Shown here: in pieces, positions 28,334 through 37,734 of the stretch
Layout: each line of letters opens with the position of its first letter
Position numbering within the stretch: position 1 is the stretch's first letter
Assembly: GCA_963922775.1 (NCBI GenBank)
Contig: CAWUJG010000006.1
Span: 1-53,294, forward strand
Length of the DNA stretch: 53,294 nucleotides
DNA from: JAHDDH01 sp963922775
GTDB lineage: Bacteria > Bacteroidota > Bacteroidia > Cytophagales > Amoebophilaceae
Direction of reading: 5' to 3'
Position numbers and translations under genes: made by a program
Notes under the pieces: generated by a model
Seen by the model: the letters and a program-made list of their open reading frames with translations, nothing else
What the model was told of the DNA's origin: nothing
The model's database searches: none

Positions 28334-30850
28334 ATGATTAATTTTAATCATAATTTTTTTTCATCTCTCACTATAGGCCATTGGGGTAATTTGTGTATTG
28401 GTACTGCTTTGCTATCTGCTATTTTAGGATTTGTGCTGTATGGTGCTGCTGTTATTAAGGAAAAAAATACTTCATCTAAAGGTTTGTATTGCTTAGTGTT
28501 GCATGCTTTGAGCATATGTTGTGTAATAACTTTACTTTTTGTATTGATTTTTCAACATCGTTTTGATTATTATTATGTTTGGCGTCATTCCTCATCTGAT
28601 TTACCTATTTACTACCTTATTTCTTGCTTTTGGGAAGGTCAAGAAGGTAGTTTTTTATTGTGGATGTTTTGGCATATTTTTTTACTTATTTTTTTTGTTG
28701 GTAAAAAGAATAATACATGGAAAAATGGTGTAATAGCAGTAATTCTTTTTATTCAAATACTGTTATGTGCTATGCTATTAGGGTTTAAATTTGGTTCTAC
28801 TACTGTGGGTAGTAATCCTTTTATGCTTTGGAAAAATGCTGTAGACATCACATCTATGCAGGTACCTTCTTATTTTGTGCCTCAAGAAGGGAATGGGCTA
28901 AATCCGTTATTACAAAATTATTGGATGGCTATACATCCTCCTATTTTATTTTTAGGTTTTGCTAGTATGTCTTTTCCTTTTGCATTTTGTATTGTAGGTA
29001 TTTGGAAAAAAAAAATAGTGTGTTGGATAGGTCCTGCTACTTTTTGGGTTTTATTCACTTTATTTACACTTGGCTTGGGCATATTAATGGGTGCCTATTG
29101 GGCTTATGAAACTTTGAGCTTTGGTGGATATTGGAGTTGGGATCCTGTAGAAAATGCTGTGTATATTCCCTGGATTATTCTTTTAGCAGGTATGCATGCT
29201 ATGCTTATAGCAAAAAAACAGCTGAAAGGTGTAAAAACAACTTGTATGTTAATACTTTTAGCTTTTCTATTAACTTGGTATGCTACTTTTCTTACGCGTA
29301 GTGGTATTTTAGGTAATACTTCTGTACATTCTTTTACTGATTTAGGGTTTTCAACTCAGCTGGTAGCTTATCTTTTCTTTTTTTGTTTTATTATTATTAT
29401 TTCTTTTTTTCGTTTAAAAAAATTATCAAAAAAAATAATACCTATTTCCAACGCTAATTCCCTTAACAATTGGCTTTTGCTGGCAGCACTTATTTTATTT
29501 TTAATGGGTTTACAAGTATTAATACCTACTTCTATACCTGTATACAATACTGTGTTGGCATTTTTTGGGATAAAAAGTAACTTGGCTCCTCCTATACATG
29601 CTATAGCATTTTATACTTATTATCAGCTTATTTTTGCTGTATTTATTCTAGTAGGTTCTGCTACAGCTCAATTTTTTTGGTTTAAGCAGTATGAAAAAAA
29701 AATATGTATACAGCAATTTAGCCTATCTTGTTTTGTATCTTTAGCTTGTACTTTGGTATTAGTGCTTAATACATCTACATACCAGGTGAATTATATCATT
29801 TTGCTGATAGCTGGTATATATGCTATAGTACTTAATTCGATAACATTATTTTCGATATTTAAAGCACATTATAGACCCTCTGGTGGTTTTTTAGCACATA
29901 TGGGCGTGGCTATTATGATTTTAGGTATATTATTTTCTTCTGGCTATGAGAAAATATTATCTAAAAATAGCAGTGGATTGCGTTATAGTAAAGATTTTTC
30001 AACATCTATGAATACTGAACATATGCTGTTGTGGATAAATGATCCTAAGGCTATGCCAGGTTATACTGTACAATATGCTGGTCAGTATTTTAAAGCACTA
30101 GGCTATCCAGGGTATATAGCAAAGCAAAGTTTGATGTTTCAAAAAAAATATTTTGTAGCAAAAGAGGATATTGTGTATAATAACAAAATTTTTTTTGCTA
30201 AAAATACTGTAGTACCTATTGATATATATAATATATATTATAAAATTGTGTACAATGATTATAAGGGTAAACAATTTATCTTATATCCTCAGTCTCAACA
30301 TCATACACAAAAAAATTTATCTGCTGTTCCTGCTATAAAATGTTTTTGGCATAAAGATCTTTATACATACATTTCTGCAGTAGCTGATCCTACACAAGAA
30401 AAAATTTGGCATAAAAAAGAAATTTTTACTGTTATGCAAGGAAAAAATTTTTTTGTAAATGATTTTATTGCCCAAATAATGTATATTGAAAAATTAGATA
30501 CTATTTCTGATAGTCATGTACAACTATCTCCCCAAGATGTAGCTATAAAAGCAGTAATAAAAATTTCGGGAAAAGTAAAAGATTATATGGCTACACCTAT
30601 TTATATCATTCAAAATAAGCGTGTAGGGTATATTCCTTTTATTGTGGAGGATCTTGGTATTAAAATTAATTTTTTGAATATACATCCTGAAAAAAAAGAA
30701 TATAGCCTAGAGATAAGCTCTACACAAAGAGATTATATTGTTCTAAAAGTAATGGAAAAACCTTGGATAACTTTACTGTGGATTGGAAGTATAGTTATGC
30801 TTATTGGTTTTTTACTATCTATTTTGCGTTATCTCAAACGTAAAGCATAA
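28334..30850 (+). CDS. ccmF: Cytochrome c maturation protein CcmF/CcsA (haem lyase)
   Basis: This 838-residue polytopic protein has the WWD-type haem-handling motif WAYETLSFGGYWSWDPVENA (about 255-274), the family hallmark. Around it are WEGQEGSFLLW, IHPPILFLGFASMSFPFAF, TWYATFLTRSGILGNTSVHSF and GGFLAHMGVAIMILGI, all typical of CcmF. A C-terminal periplasmic domain (about 560-800) is followed by a last membrane helix. It attaches haem to apocytochrome c with CcmE, which is not in the window. It is the first gene of a likely operon with the next two genes (13 and 15 bases apart) and implies a c-type cytochrome electron chain. Confidence 0.93.
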   Translation: MINFNHNFFSSLTIGHWGNLCIGTALLSAILGFVLYGAAVIKEKNTSSKGLYCLVLHALSICCVITLLFVLIFQHRFDYYYVWRHSSSDLPIYYLISCFWEGQEGSFLLWMFWHIFLLIFFVGKKNNTWKNGVIAVILFIQILLCAMLLGFKFGSTTVGSNPFMLWKNAVDITSMQVPSYFVPQEGNGLNPLLQNYWMAIHPPILFLGFASMSFPFAFCIVGIWKKKIVCWIGPATFWVLFTLFTLGLGILMGAYWAYETLSFGGYWSWDPVENAVYIPWIILLAGMHAMLIAKKQLKGVKTTCMLILLAFLLTWYATFLTRSGILGNTSVHSFTDLGFSTQLVAYLFFFCFIIIISFFRLKKLSKKIIPISNANSLNNWLLLAALILFLMGLQVLIPTSIPVYNTVLAFFGIKSNLAPPIHAIAFYTYYQLIFAVFILVGSATAQFFWFKQYEKKICIQQFSLSCFVSLACTLVLVLNTSTYQVNYIILLIAGIYAIVLNSITLFSIFKAHYRPSGGFLAHMGVAIMILGILFSSGYEKILSKNSSGLRYSKDFSTSMNTEHMLLWINDPKAMPGYTVQYAGQYFKALGYPGYIAKQSLMFQKKYFVAKEDIVYNNKIFFAKNTVVPIDIYNIYYKIVYNDYKGKQFILYPQSQHHTQKNLSAVPAIKCFWHKDLYTYISAVADPTQEKIWHKKEIFTVMQGKNFFVNDFIAQIMYIEKLDTISDSHVQLSPQDVAIKAVIKISGKVKDYMATPIYIIQNKRVGYIPFIVEDLGIKINFLNIHPEKKEYSLEISSTQRDYIVLKVMEKPWITLLWIGSIVMLIGFLLSILRYLKRKA

Positions 30851-30863
30851 TTTTAATATCTAG

Positions 30864-33476
30864 ATGTTATTTTTTCGGTATATATATTTTTTATTTTTAC
30901 TTTTTTTTTTTGGAGCATTTATCCATAAAAAATTATGGCATATGGTAGATACTCCTCATTTTCAGATTATCTTTTCAAAAGATGCTGAAAAACAAGCTCA
31001 ACGTTTAGCTAATACTTTAGAGTATCTATTTGTAGCAGAAAAAAAAACATTACAAGCTCAACCTAAAAAAATTAGTATTGTACTAAGAAATCAGCAGGCT
31101 ATACCTAATGGATATATTAGTTTAGCTCCTAGAAAGGGAGAGTTTTTTTGTTTTCCTACACAAGATCATCATTTTTTAGGTAATACAGATTGGCTTGATT
31201 TATTAGCAGTGCATGAATTACGTCATATAATGCAATTTGCTAAGAGTAGCAGTAAGTTCCATAATTATTTAGTAGGAGAATTTTATAGAGTAATATATGC
31301 TCATTTAATTATACCATCTTGGTGCTGGGAAGGTGATGCTGTTTGTATAGAAACAGCCCTAACAAAGGGAGGAAGAGGACGCTTACCTCGTTTTAGCATA
31401 CGATATAAAATTAATACTTTAAACCAATGCTTTAGTTATGATAAGCAAGTTTTAGGCTCTTACAGGCATTTTATACAAAATCATTATACTTTTGGTTATC
31501 ATTTTATTGCCTATTTGCGTAGGCATTATGGTAAAGATATTGTTAATACTATTTGGGAAAATGCATTCAGTGGATTTCCATTTTATCCTGTGGGTATATT
31601 TAAATTTTCAAAAGCAATAAAAAAGGCTACAAATAAAACTTTATTAGCATTATATGCAGATATGCAGGAAGAAATGAAATTAAAATGGGAAAAACAAATA
31701 AGCTATATTCAACCTACACCAGTAAAAACCATATGTTCTTCCCAAAACAATTTTTTATACAAAAAACCACAAACACTTAAAAATGGTACAGTAATTGCGC
31801 TTAAGCAAGGGCTAGGGCATGTATCAACTTTTGTACAGATTGATGTGCATGGTAAAGAAAAATTATTGTACTATCCTGCTGACATTATAGGCACACAGTT
31901 TTCTATTGCTAATAATAAAATTATTTGGAATGCTCGTGTAAAACATGCTTACAAACAACACACTGTTTATGCAGTGGTTAAACAATATGATCTGAAAACA
32001 AAAAAATTAAAAATTTTAACAAAAAAAAGTAGATATCAGTCAGCTTGTTTATCCCCAAATGGTAAAAAAATAGTTGCTGTAGCTACTAATGAAAAATATG
32101 AGCACGCTTTAGTAATTTTAAATGCTATTAATGGTAAATTAATAAAAAAAATAGATAACCCTGAAAATGTTTATTATTTTTCTCCTGCTTGGTCAGCAGA
32201 TAACAATACTATTATTTTTATTAAATGTTATAACAATCAAAAATCTATTTGTACTTATAGGCTTTCTACTGGTAATGAATCTATTGTACTGCCATATCAA
32301 AAATTTTCTATTGGTAATGCTATTTTTTGTGCTCCTTATATACTTTATGAAGCTGCTTATACAGGTGTAGATGCTATTTATGCTTTACATTGTACTACAA
32401 AAAAAATATATCAGGTTGCCATAAGAAAATATGGAGTTTATTATCCTTTTTTTTGTGCTAAAAATAAGACAATAATATTTTCTGATTATGTAGAGAATGG
32501 TGTTGATCTTGTTAAAATTCCTTTTGAACCACAAAAATGGAAATGTATAGGAAATTTAAAAAATATTGGTCTTAATATTCATAAAAATCTCATAGATCAA
32601 GAAAATAATAGCCATATCTTAGGAAAAATTGCTCCTAAAATATATCCTATAAAAAAGTATAATTTCTACCATAATATTATAAACTTTCATAGTCAAAGTA
32701 TGTCTTTAGATTTAAATAATCATTTGAAAATTGTTAGTTTTTCTAATGATATTTTAGGTACTACTGATATTCAACTAGGATATTATAAAGGTATTTTTTG
32801 GAATATTTTATATAAAAATTGTTATCCTAACATTGGTATTTCTAGTAATTTTTGTGCTATAAAACAATGCTATTCTCCTGGAAATAATATCAATTTGTTA
32901 TTGTCTTTTCCTTATCATTTTTCTCCTACTTCTTTTACTAGAAAGTTTTTCACTAATATGTCTTTTTGCTATTTTTATGAAAAAAATCAATTAAAATTTC
33001 AAAAGAATTTAGCATTTTCTTTTCATCATATGTTTCCTAAAAGTTCTAGGGATATTTATCCTTCCTGGGGTCAATTATTTTCTTTACATTATTCAAATAA
33101 ACTCAGGGCTTTCAATTTTGATAATATCAATATTAAAATATCTACTTACTGGCCAGGTCTTTTGCCCAATCATGGTTTTTTATGGAAAACAATGTATAAT
33201 ATTAAATCGATCAGACCATTTTTTTTTAAATATGTTTTTCCTATATGGTATCCTGATAAGGGTATTGATCTTTGGCTTTATATAAAAAAAATGTGGGGCA
33301 AGGTCGAATATAATAATTATAATTTATCTACTTTTTTATGTACTGATTTGTACATTTTAAATATTGACTTTCCTATTTCTTTGCACTGTGGTGTTACTTA
33401 TAATTCTTATGATAATATTTTTCATCCTCAATTTTTTTTTAAAACCAATTTTTCTATGAAAAAATCAAAATACTAA
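30864..33476 (+). CDS. Secreted metallopeptidase-like protein with beta-propeller and barrel-like C-terminus
   Basis: The 870-residue protein has an N-terminal signal peptide (YIYFLFLLFFFGAFIH). Residues about 28-270 resemble the peptidase MA-like gluzincin domain, with the zinc motif HELRH (117-121) and the third-ligand region WEGDAV (Glu about 156). PD40/TolB-like propeller blades follow (LSPNGKKIVAVATN, SPAWSADNNTIIFIK). From about 620 to the end are long aromatic, alternating strands typical of an outer-membrane barrel. Similar large Bacteroidota proteins are annotated only as hypothetical. It is sandwiched between ccmF and DUF420 but no link to respiration is evident. Confidence 0.75.
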   Translation: MLFFRYIYFLFLLFFFGAFIHKKLWHMVDTPHFQIIFSKDAEKQAQRLANTLEYLFVAEKKTLQAQPKKISIVLRNQQAIPNGYISLAPRKGEFFCFPTQDHHFLGNTDWLDLLAVHELRHIMQFAKSSSKFHNYLVGEFYRVIYAHLIIPSWCWEGDAVCIETALTKGGRGRLPRFSIRYKINTLNQCFSYDKQVLGSYRHFIQNHYTFGYHFIAYLRRHYGKDIVNTIWENAFSGFPFYPVGIFKFSKAIKKATNKTLLALYADMQEEMKLKWEKQISYIQPTPVKTICSSQNNFLYKKPQTLKNGTVIALKQGLGHVSTFVQIDVHGKEKLLYYPADIIGTQFSIANNKIIWNARVKHAYKQHTVYAVVKQYDLKTKKLKILTKKSRYQSACLSPNGKKIVAVATNEKYEHALVILNAINGKLIKKIDNPENVYYFSPAWSADNNTIIFIKCYNNQKSICTYRLSTGNESIVLPYQKFSIGNAIFCAPYILYEAAYTGVDAIYALHCTTKKIYQVAIRKYGVYYPFFCAKNKTIIFSDYVENGVDLVKIPFEPQKWKCIGNLKNIGLNIHKNLIDQENNSHILGKIAPKIYPIKKYNFYHNIINFHSQSMSLDLNNHLKIVSFSNDILGTTDIQLGYYKGIFWNILYKNCYPNIGISSNFCAIKQCYSPGNNINLLLSFPYHFSPTSFTRKFFTNMSFCYFYEKNQLKFQKNLAFSFHHMFPKSSRDIYPSWGQLFSLHYSNKLRAFNFDNINIKISTYWPGLLPNHGFLWKTMYNIKSIRPFFFKYVFPIWYPDKGIDLWLYIKKMWGKVEYNNYNLSTFLCTDLYILNIDFPISLHCGVTYNSYDNIFHPQFFFKTNFSMKKSKY

Positions 33477-33491
33477 AATTTATAATTTATC

Positions 33492-34064
33492 ATGATTATG
33501 AAAAAGAGGTTTTATTTATTTATTATTATTGTATCTGCTTTTGTACCTGCTTTGGTTGGATGGCTATTTTTTAGTTCAAAAAAATTATGGTTAAATATGT
33601 CTTGGGTCCATGTATTACCACATATTAATGCTTATATTAATGGTACCACTGCTTTTTTACTTGTTTTAGGATGGTTTTTTATTAAAAACAAAAAAACAAG
33701 TTATCATAAGTACACTATGATTGCTGCTTTTTTTTTAGGAATAGTATTTTTAATTTCATATGTTATTTATCATGCTACTGTACCTCCTGTTGTGTATGGG
33801 GATACTACAGGTAATGGCATACTTTCTGCTGAGGAATTATTACATGTAAAGTATTGGAGAAAAGTTTATTTGGCTATATTATTTTCTCATATTGTATTGG
33901 CTATAATTACTGTACCTTTTGTTCTCATGACTTTTATGTATGCTTTGCTACATAAAGTAGCTTCTCATAGAAAAATAGCAAGGTATACTTTGCCTATTTG
34001 GCTATATGTTTCTATAAGTGGTGTGGTAGTGTATTTTATGATTAAGCCTTATTATCTGTTTTAG
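33492..34064 (+). CDS. DUF420 membrane protein
   Basis: The 190-residue protein with five predicted membrane segments matches DUF420: WVHVLPHINAYINGTTAFLL, SYHKYTMIAAFFLGIVFLISY, YHATVPPV, YLAILFSHIVLAIITVPFVL and ARYTLPIWLYVSISGVVVY, with the conserved His residues. DUF420 proteins usually lie next to haem-copper oxidase or SCO/CtaG genes and are thought to help oxidase assembly. Following ccmF this supports a terminal oxidase encoded elsewhere. The start is the ATG at 33492 or 33498. Its last 23 bases overlap the end of nuoJ on the other strand. Confidence 0.88.
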   Translation: MIMKKRFYLFIIIVSAFVPALVGWLFFSSKKLWLNMSWVHVLPHINAYINGTTAFLLVLGWFFIKNKKTSYHKYTMIAAFFLGIVFLISYVIYHATVPPVVYGDTTGNGILSAEELLHVKYWRKVYLAILFSHIVLAIITVPFVLMTFMYALLHKVASHRKIARYTLPIWLYVSISGVVVYFMIKPYYLF

Positions 34065-34536
34065 ATTGGTATAGACATACTATACCTACAATGGTTAGTA
34101 ATAGTACTAATGCTATGCTTTCAAAAATAATAAAATATTTGTTGAATAAAGCATCTCCTAAATGAAAGATATGGTTTGTAGTATTTTGTTTGAGTATTAT
34201 ATTTTTTATTTTATAGGGCATAATAGGTAATTGTGTACAAAGTATAATACAGCATAAAATTGGGAATATTATGTAATTATAGGTATTATTTTTTACTTTT
34301 TTTTTATTTGTATTTTTACCTATAAACATGGCTGTTGACAGTAAAAATAGCATTATGTTTCCTGTATATAGGAGAAGCTGTGCTATGGATAAAAAATATT
34401 GCTCAAGCAATAAAAAGCACACTGCTATGGTAATAGTAAGTAGGCCAAAAAATAGTATAGCATACATGATATTTTTTTGACATAGTATCATTATTGTTAG
34501 AACAATAAGTATAATGCTGCAGATTTGCAATGCCAT
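34042..34536 (-). CDS. nuoJ: NADH-quinone oxidoreductase subunit J
   Basis: This 164-residue membrane protein has five helices. Family features are weak but coherent: the NIMYAILFFGLLTITIAVCFLLLEQYFLSIAQLLLYTGNIMLFLL stretch (split over residues 22-66) follows the NuoJ pattern, with the Y-x-G-x-I-M-x-L-F-L motif in helix 3 and a conserved Tyr. It is a proton-channel subunit of Complex I. It directly follows nuoI (2 bases apart), which supports the assignment. nuoK, L, M and N, normally next, are absent because the DUF420 gene converges here. Confidence 0.85.
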   Translation of the reverse strand: MALQICSIILIVLTIMILCQKNIMYAILFFGLLTITIAVCFLLLEQYFLSIAQLLLYTGNIMLFLLSTAMFIGKNTNKKKVKNNTYNYIIFPILCCIILCTQLPIMPYKIKNIILKQNTTNHIFHLGDALFNKYFIIFESIALVLLLTIVGIVCLYQSKTDNKA

Positions 34537-34538
34537 TA

Positions 34539-35093
34539 TTAAAAAATTTGTATGCTTGTTTTTTCCTGTTGTTTTTGTTTATGTTCTTGCCATTTTTTTT
34601 TTCTTGCTTTTATTTCTGGTTCTTTCATTTTTGAAAATTTGAAGTTATGATTTTCTATATTATCTGTACTGTAGGCATAATTTCCACTCATAGTTAAGCA
34701 TTTTGTTGGGCACACTACAGTACATAAGCCGCAAAAACAACATTTAGACATATCTATGTCAAATTTTGCAGGATATATTCTTTTGGCTTTACCATCTTTT
34801 GTTTTTCCTATGAGTGTGGGGGAACGTATAGCTTCTATGGTGATACAGTTTACCGGACATATTTTTACACATTTATCACAAACAATACAATTATCAATAT
34901 CATTATGGAGCTGATATCTTCCTCTTGGAGGTACAGGCATTGTTTCTTTGGGATATTGTAGTGTACTTATGCTTTGGTTATTGTGAAAATATTGACTTTT
35001 TTGGATAGGTATTGTGCTTGGCTTTTTTTTTTTTCTTAGGTATTTTATTGTCAACAACAAATTTTTTATTAGTGATTTTTTTTTTCTTTTCAT
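34539..35093 (-). CDS. nuoI: NADH-quinone oxidoreductase subunit I
   Basis: This 184-residue ferredoxin-like subunit binds clusters N6a and N6b. Two 4Fe-4S motifs are intact: CIVCDKCVKICPVNCI (about 68-83) and CCFCGLCTVVCPTKCL (about 117-132). The N-terminus is unusually Lys-rich (KRKKKSLIKNLLLTIKYLRKKKK) and the C-terminus is a basic, Gln-rich tail. It is paired with nuoJ, but the other subunits are elsewhere, nuoC being near 41160. Confidence 0.95.
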   Translation of the reverse strand: MKRKKKSLIKNLLLTIKYLRKKKKPSTIPIQKSQYFHNNQSISTLQYPKETMPVPPRGRYQLHNDIDNCIVCDKCVKICPVNCITIEAIRSPTLIGKTKDGKAKRIYPAKFDIDMSKCCFCGLCTVVCPTKCLTMSGNYAYSTDNIENHNFKFSKMKEPEIKARKKKWQEHKQKQQEKTSIQIF

Positions 35094-35186
35094 TATGTTT
35101 TGTAGTTGTGATCTTTTTTTTCTATTTTTTAATGTCTAGTTAAATCTTGATTTGTAATCAATTTTTTTTCAAAATAGAATGAATAT

Positions 35187-35205
35187 TTCTTTATGATATA
35201 AAGAA
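35187..35205 (-). terminator. Possible hairpin downstream of the first Rpn gene
   Basis: Arms TTCTTTAT (35187-35194) and ATAAAGAA (35198-35205) are perfectly complementary with a 3-base loop, just past the Rpn stop at 35219. It is AT-rich and so only weakly stable. Confidence 0.35.
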
Positions 35206-35218
35206 CTGTTCTTATTTC

Positions 35219-36397
35219 TTATATAATTTTATGACCTCCTTTTTGTAGTTTTTCAAATATTTGTGCATTACTCAAATCCTGCCAATTTTTCTTTTCTAAA
35301 ATTTTTTTGATATGACTACTCTTAAGGTATTTAAAGTCTTTGATATCATATTCTGCTATATTATATTTTTTTAAAAATTTTACTTTTCCTATCTCACCCT
35401 CTAGCTTACCCCTTTTTTCACCCTCTAGCTTACCTATACGTATTCCCTGCATTTTTGCTTCCTTTTTTTCTTCGTTTAAAAAAAGCTCATAATCCTCTAC
35501 TTCTTCTTGAAGCTTTTTATATTGTTCTTGCTCTTTTTTTTGCCATTCTGAAATATTCATTAGACCATAGCTATTTTTTAGGCTGTTATTTATATTTTCT
35601 GGGATCGATGTCCTTTCTGAACAATATGAAAAAAATTTTAGCCATGCAATCTTTTTTTCAATATTATTTTGAAGTATTGCTCTTTTTTTAAATGCTGAAT
35701 AATTATTTGGATAACATAAATTTTGTGTGAACAGATCATATTTTGTTTCCTTGATAGAATTGTTCTCTCTTTTGAAATACTTACGAAATTTATTTAATTC
35801 AAAAATTTTACAAAAGCTTTTACCTTCATTTATTATTTTATTATCATCTAATATAGTCGTTGCAAGACAATTTTCAATGCGATCATTTTCATTTATTAAA
35901 AATGTATTTTCATTGCTACTTCCTACTTTTGTTGTATAAATTACTAATGAATAGATTGGTGGAATATCGTATTTTAAATTTCCTAAATTTTTATTGTGGT
36001 TTACTAAAAATACATGGGAATCTGATGTATAATACAATAAGCGAGACATAAAATTTTTTGGATTTGCCCGCTGCATTTCAAAAATTATCCTTCCACCCAA
36101 CCTATCTTTACCTTCATAGACTGGTGTAAAATACTCATACTTTGCATCTACTTTTGTTATTTTGCCTGAGTGTTTAAATTCGCTTAACAGATTATTCTCT
36201 ATATTTTCTGAATTTAGTATTTTTATCTTCTTTATCTCTTTATCTCCGGTAAAATCAAAAAAAGTATTCAATAGATCTATAATAATTTCTTCATTTTCTT
36301 GATGGGCAAACAGTTTTTTAAAGGCTATATCATATGTTGGGTTCGCAAATTCTAAGGCATAGCCTTTTTGTTGAGTTGGATTATTTGGTATTAACAT
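35219..36397 (-). CDS. Rpn-family PD-(D/E)XK nuclease / putative transposase (full length)
   Basis: The 392-residue protein begins MLIPNNPTQQKGYALEFANP and continues TYDIAFKKLFAHQENEEIII, the start of Rpn domains. Nuclease core residues are visible: Asp in KITKVDAKYEYF and Glu/Gln in RIIFEMQRANPKNF, giving D-xn-ExQ. A long alpha-helical middle and a charged tail follow. The tail has a 24-bp tandem duplication (copies at 35394 and 35418) giving GKLEGE twice, then KVKFLKKYNIAEYDIKDFKY. Rpn proteins promote recombination or are annotated as transposases; no terminal inverted repeats are evident. A near-identical paralogue sits at 48691. Confidence 0.9.
   Translation of the reverse strand: MLIPNNPTQQKGYALEFANPTYDIAFKKLFAHQENEEIIIDLLNTFFDFTGDKEIKKIKILNSENIENNLLSEFKHSGKITKVDAKYEYFTPVYEGKDRLGGRIIFEMQRANPKNFMSRLLYYTSDSHVFLVNHNKNLGNLKYDIPPIYSLVIYTTKVGSSNENTFLINENDRIENCLATTILDDNKIINEGKSFCKIFELNKFRKYFKRENNSIKETKYDLFTQNLCYPNNYSAFKKRAILQNNIEKKIAWLKFFSYCSERTSIPENINNSLKNSYGLMNISEWQKKEQEQYKKLQEEVEDYELFLNEEKKEAKMQGIRIGKLEGEKRGKLEGEIGKVKFLKKYNIAEYDIKDFKYLKSSHIKKILEKKNWQDLSNAQIFEKLQKGGHKII
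35394..35434. repeat. 24-bp tandem duplication in the Rpn tail
   Basis: The 17-base string tcaccctctagcttacc occurs at 35394-35410 and 35418-35434, a period of 24 bases or 8 codons (Gly-Lys-Leu-Glu-Gly-Glu core). The paralogue at 48691 has one unit only, so the change is recent. Confidence 0.8.
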
Positions 36398-36499
36398 AAA
36401 CTTTTTTTATAAATTTCGCACTATTTAATTACTTTTGTAAGTAAAAATTTTCTATTGAGCCATAATACAATTTACTAAAAAATGGAACCAATCTATACA

Positions 36500-37627
36500 C
36501 TAATTGGAAGCTGATTTATATCCCTTTATAAATGGTTTTTCAATCCATCCACCTCCTATTACATCATCATTTTCGTAAAAAACAGCTGCCTGTCCTGGTG
36601 CAATAGCATGTGCTCCATTGCCAAAAAATACTTTAATCTTTTCTCCTTCTTGTTCAATAACTGCTGGTTTACCTACATCATGATAACGAATTTTTGTGGT
36701 AGTATTCCATTTTTTTTCCTGTAGTGAAGCATATTTGACCATATTGATTTTATTCACATACATGCCTTCCCGTTTTAGATCATCAAATGTGCCTAGCATT
36801 ACCTGGTTGTTTTTAGGCTGTATTTCTGTAACATATACAGGATAACCTAATGCTATGCCTAATCCTTTTCGTTGTCCAATAGTATAGTAAGGATAGCCTT
36901 TATGTTTGCCTACTATAGTACCATCTTCTAAAATGAAGTTTCCAGCTCCTATGTTTTTATCTATATCTTTAACATTTTTTTTTAAAAATCCACGATAGTC
37001 ATTATCAGGTATAAAGCATATTTCGTAAGATTCAGATTTATTTACTAAGTTATGTAATCCTTTTTCTTTAGCAAATGCTTTGACATATTTTTTTATCAAA
37101 TTTCCTAAGGGAAAAATTGTTTTGCTGAGATTTTTTTGTGATATGCCCCATAAAGCATATGATTGGTCTTTAGTAATATCTTTTCCTTTTGAAATTATAT
37201 ACCTATTGTTTTCTTTACGTACATTGGCATAATGTCCTGTAGCAATATGTGAACAATCTAGTTGTACTGCTTTTTCTAATAAAGCTTCCCATTTAATATG
37301 GGTATTGCATAACACACAAGGGTTAGGTGTTCTTCCTGCAAGGTATTCTTTTTTAAAGTTATTGATAACAAAAGCACCAAATTCTTTTTTTATATCTACA
37401 ATTATATGTGGAAAACCAAATTGTACAGCAACATGACGTGCATCATGCAAAGCATCTAATGTACAACATCCTGTTTCTTTTTTTTTACTTCCTGTTGAAG
37501 CATAATCCCAGGTTTTCATGGTTATGCCTATCACTTCATGACCTTGTTCGTGTAGCATAATAGCTGCTACAGCACTGTCTATACCACCACTCATGGCTAC
37601 TAATATTCTTTTTTTATTTTTGTTCAT
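36500..37627 (-). CDS. mnmA: tRNA-specific 2-thiouridylase
   Basis: MnmA thiolates U34 of Lys, Glu and Gln tRNAs. The 375-residue protein has the PP-loop AMSGGIDSAVAAIML near the N-terminus, the first catalytic Cys in NPCVLCNTHIKWEAL, ATGHYANV, KDQSYALWGISQKNL, and the second Cys in SYEICFIPDNDYRGF. GQRKGLGIALGYPVYVTEI and the C-terminal barrel are present. Length is normal. It is divergent from ligA. Confidence 0.97.
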   Translation of the reverse strand: MNKNKKRILVAMSGGIDSAVAAIMLHEQGHEVIGITMKTWDYASTGSKKKETGCCTLDALHDARHVAVQFGFPHIIVDIKKEFGAFVINNFKKEYLAGRTPNPCVLCNTHIKWEALLEKAVQLDCSHIATGHYANVRKENNRYIISKGKDITKDQSYALWGISQKNLSKTIFPLGNLIKKYVKAFAKEKGLHNLVNKSESYEICFIPDNDYRGFLKKNVKDIDKNIGAGNFILEDGTIVGKHKGYPYYTIGQRKGLGIALGYPVYVTEIQPKNNQVMLGTFDDLKREGMYVNKINMVKYASLQEKKWNTTTKIRYHDVGKPAVIEQEGEKIKVFFGNGAHAIAPGQAAVFYENDDVIGGGWIEKPFIKGYKSASN

Positions 37628-37734
37628 GATTCAACAATTAAAGAGTATGATACTAGAAGATACTTTTTTTGACTAAATTTAAGAAACTTTATTTTATTTA
37701 CTTTAATAAAAATAAATATATCAAGCCTTATGCT

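Noticed and set aside
35219..36397. Insertion sequence with defined ends
   Set aside because: No terminal inverted repeats or target duplications found by eye around either intact Rpn gene, so they are called as genes only.
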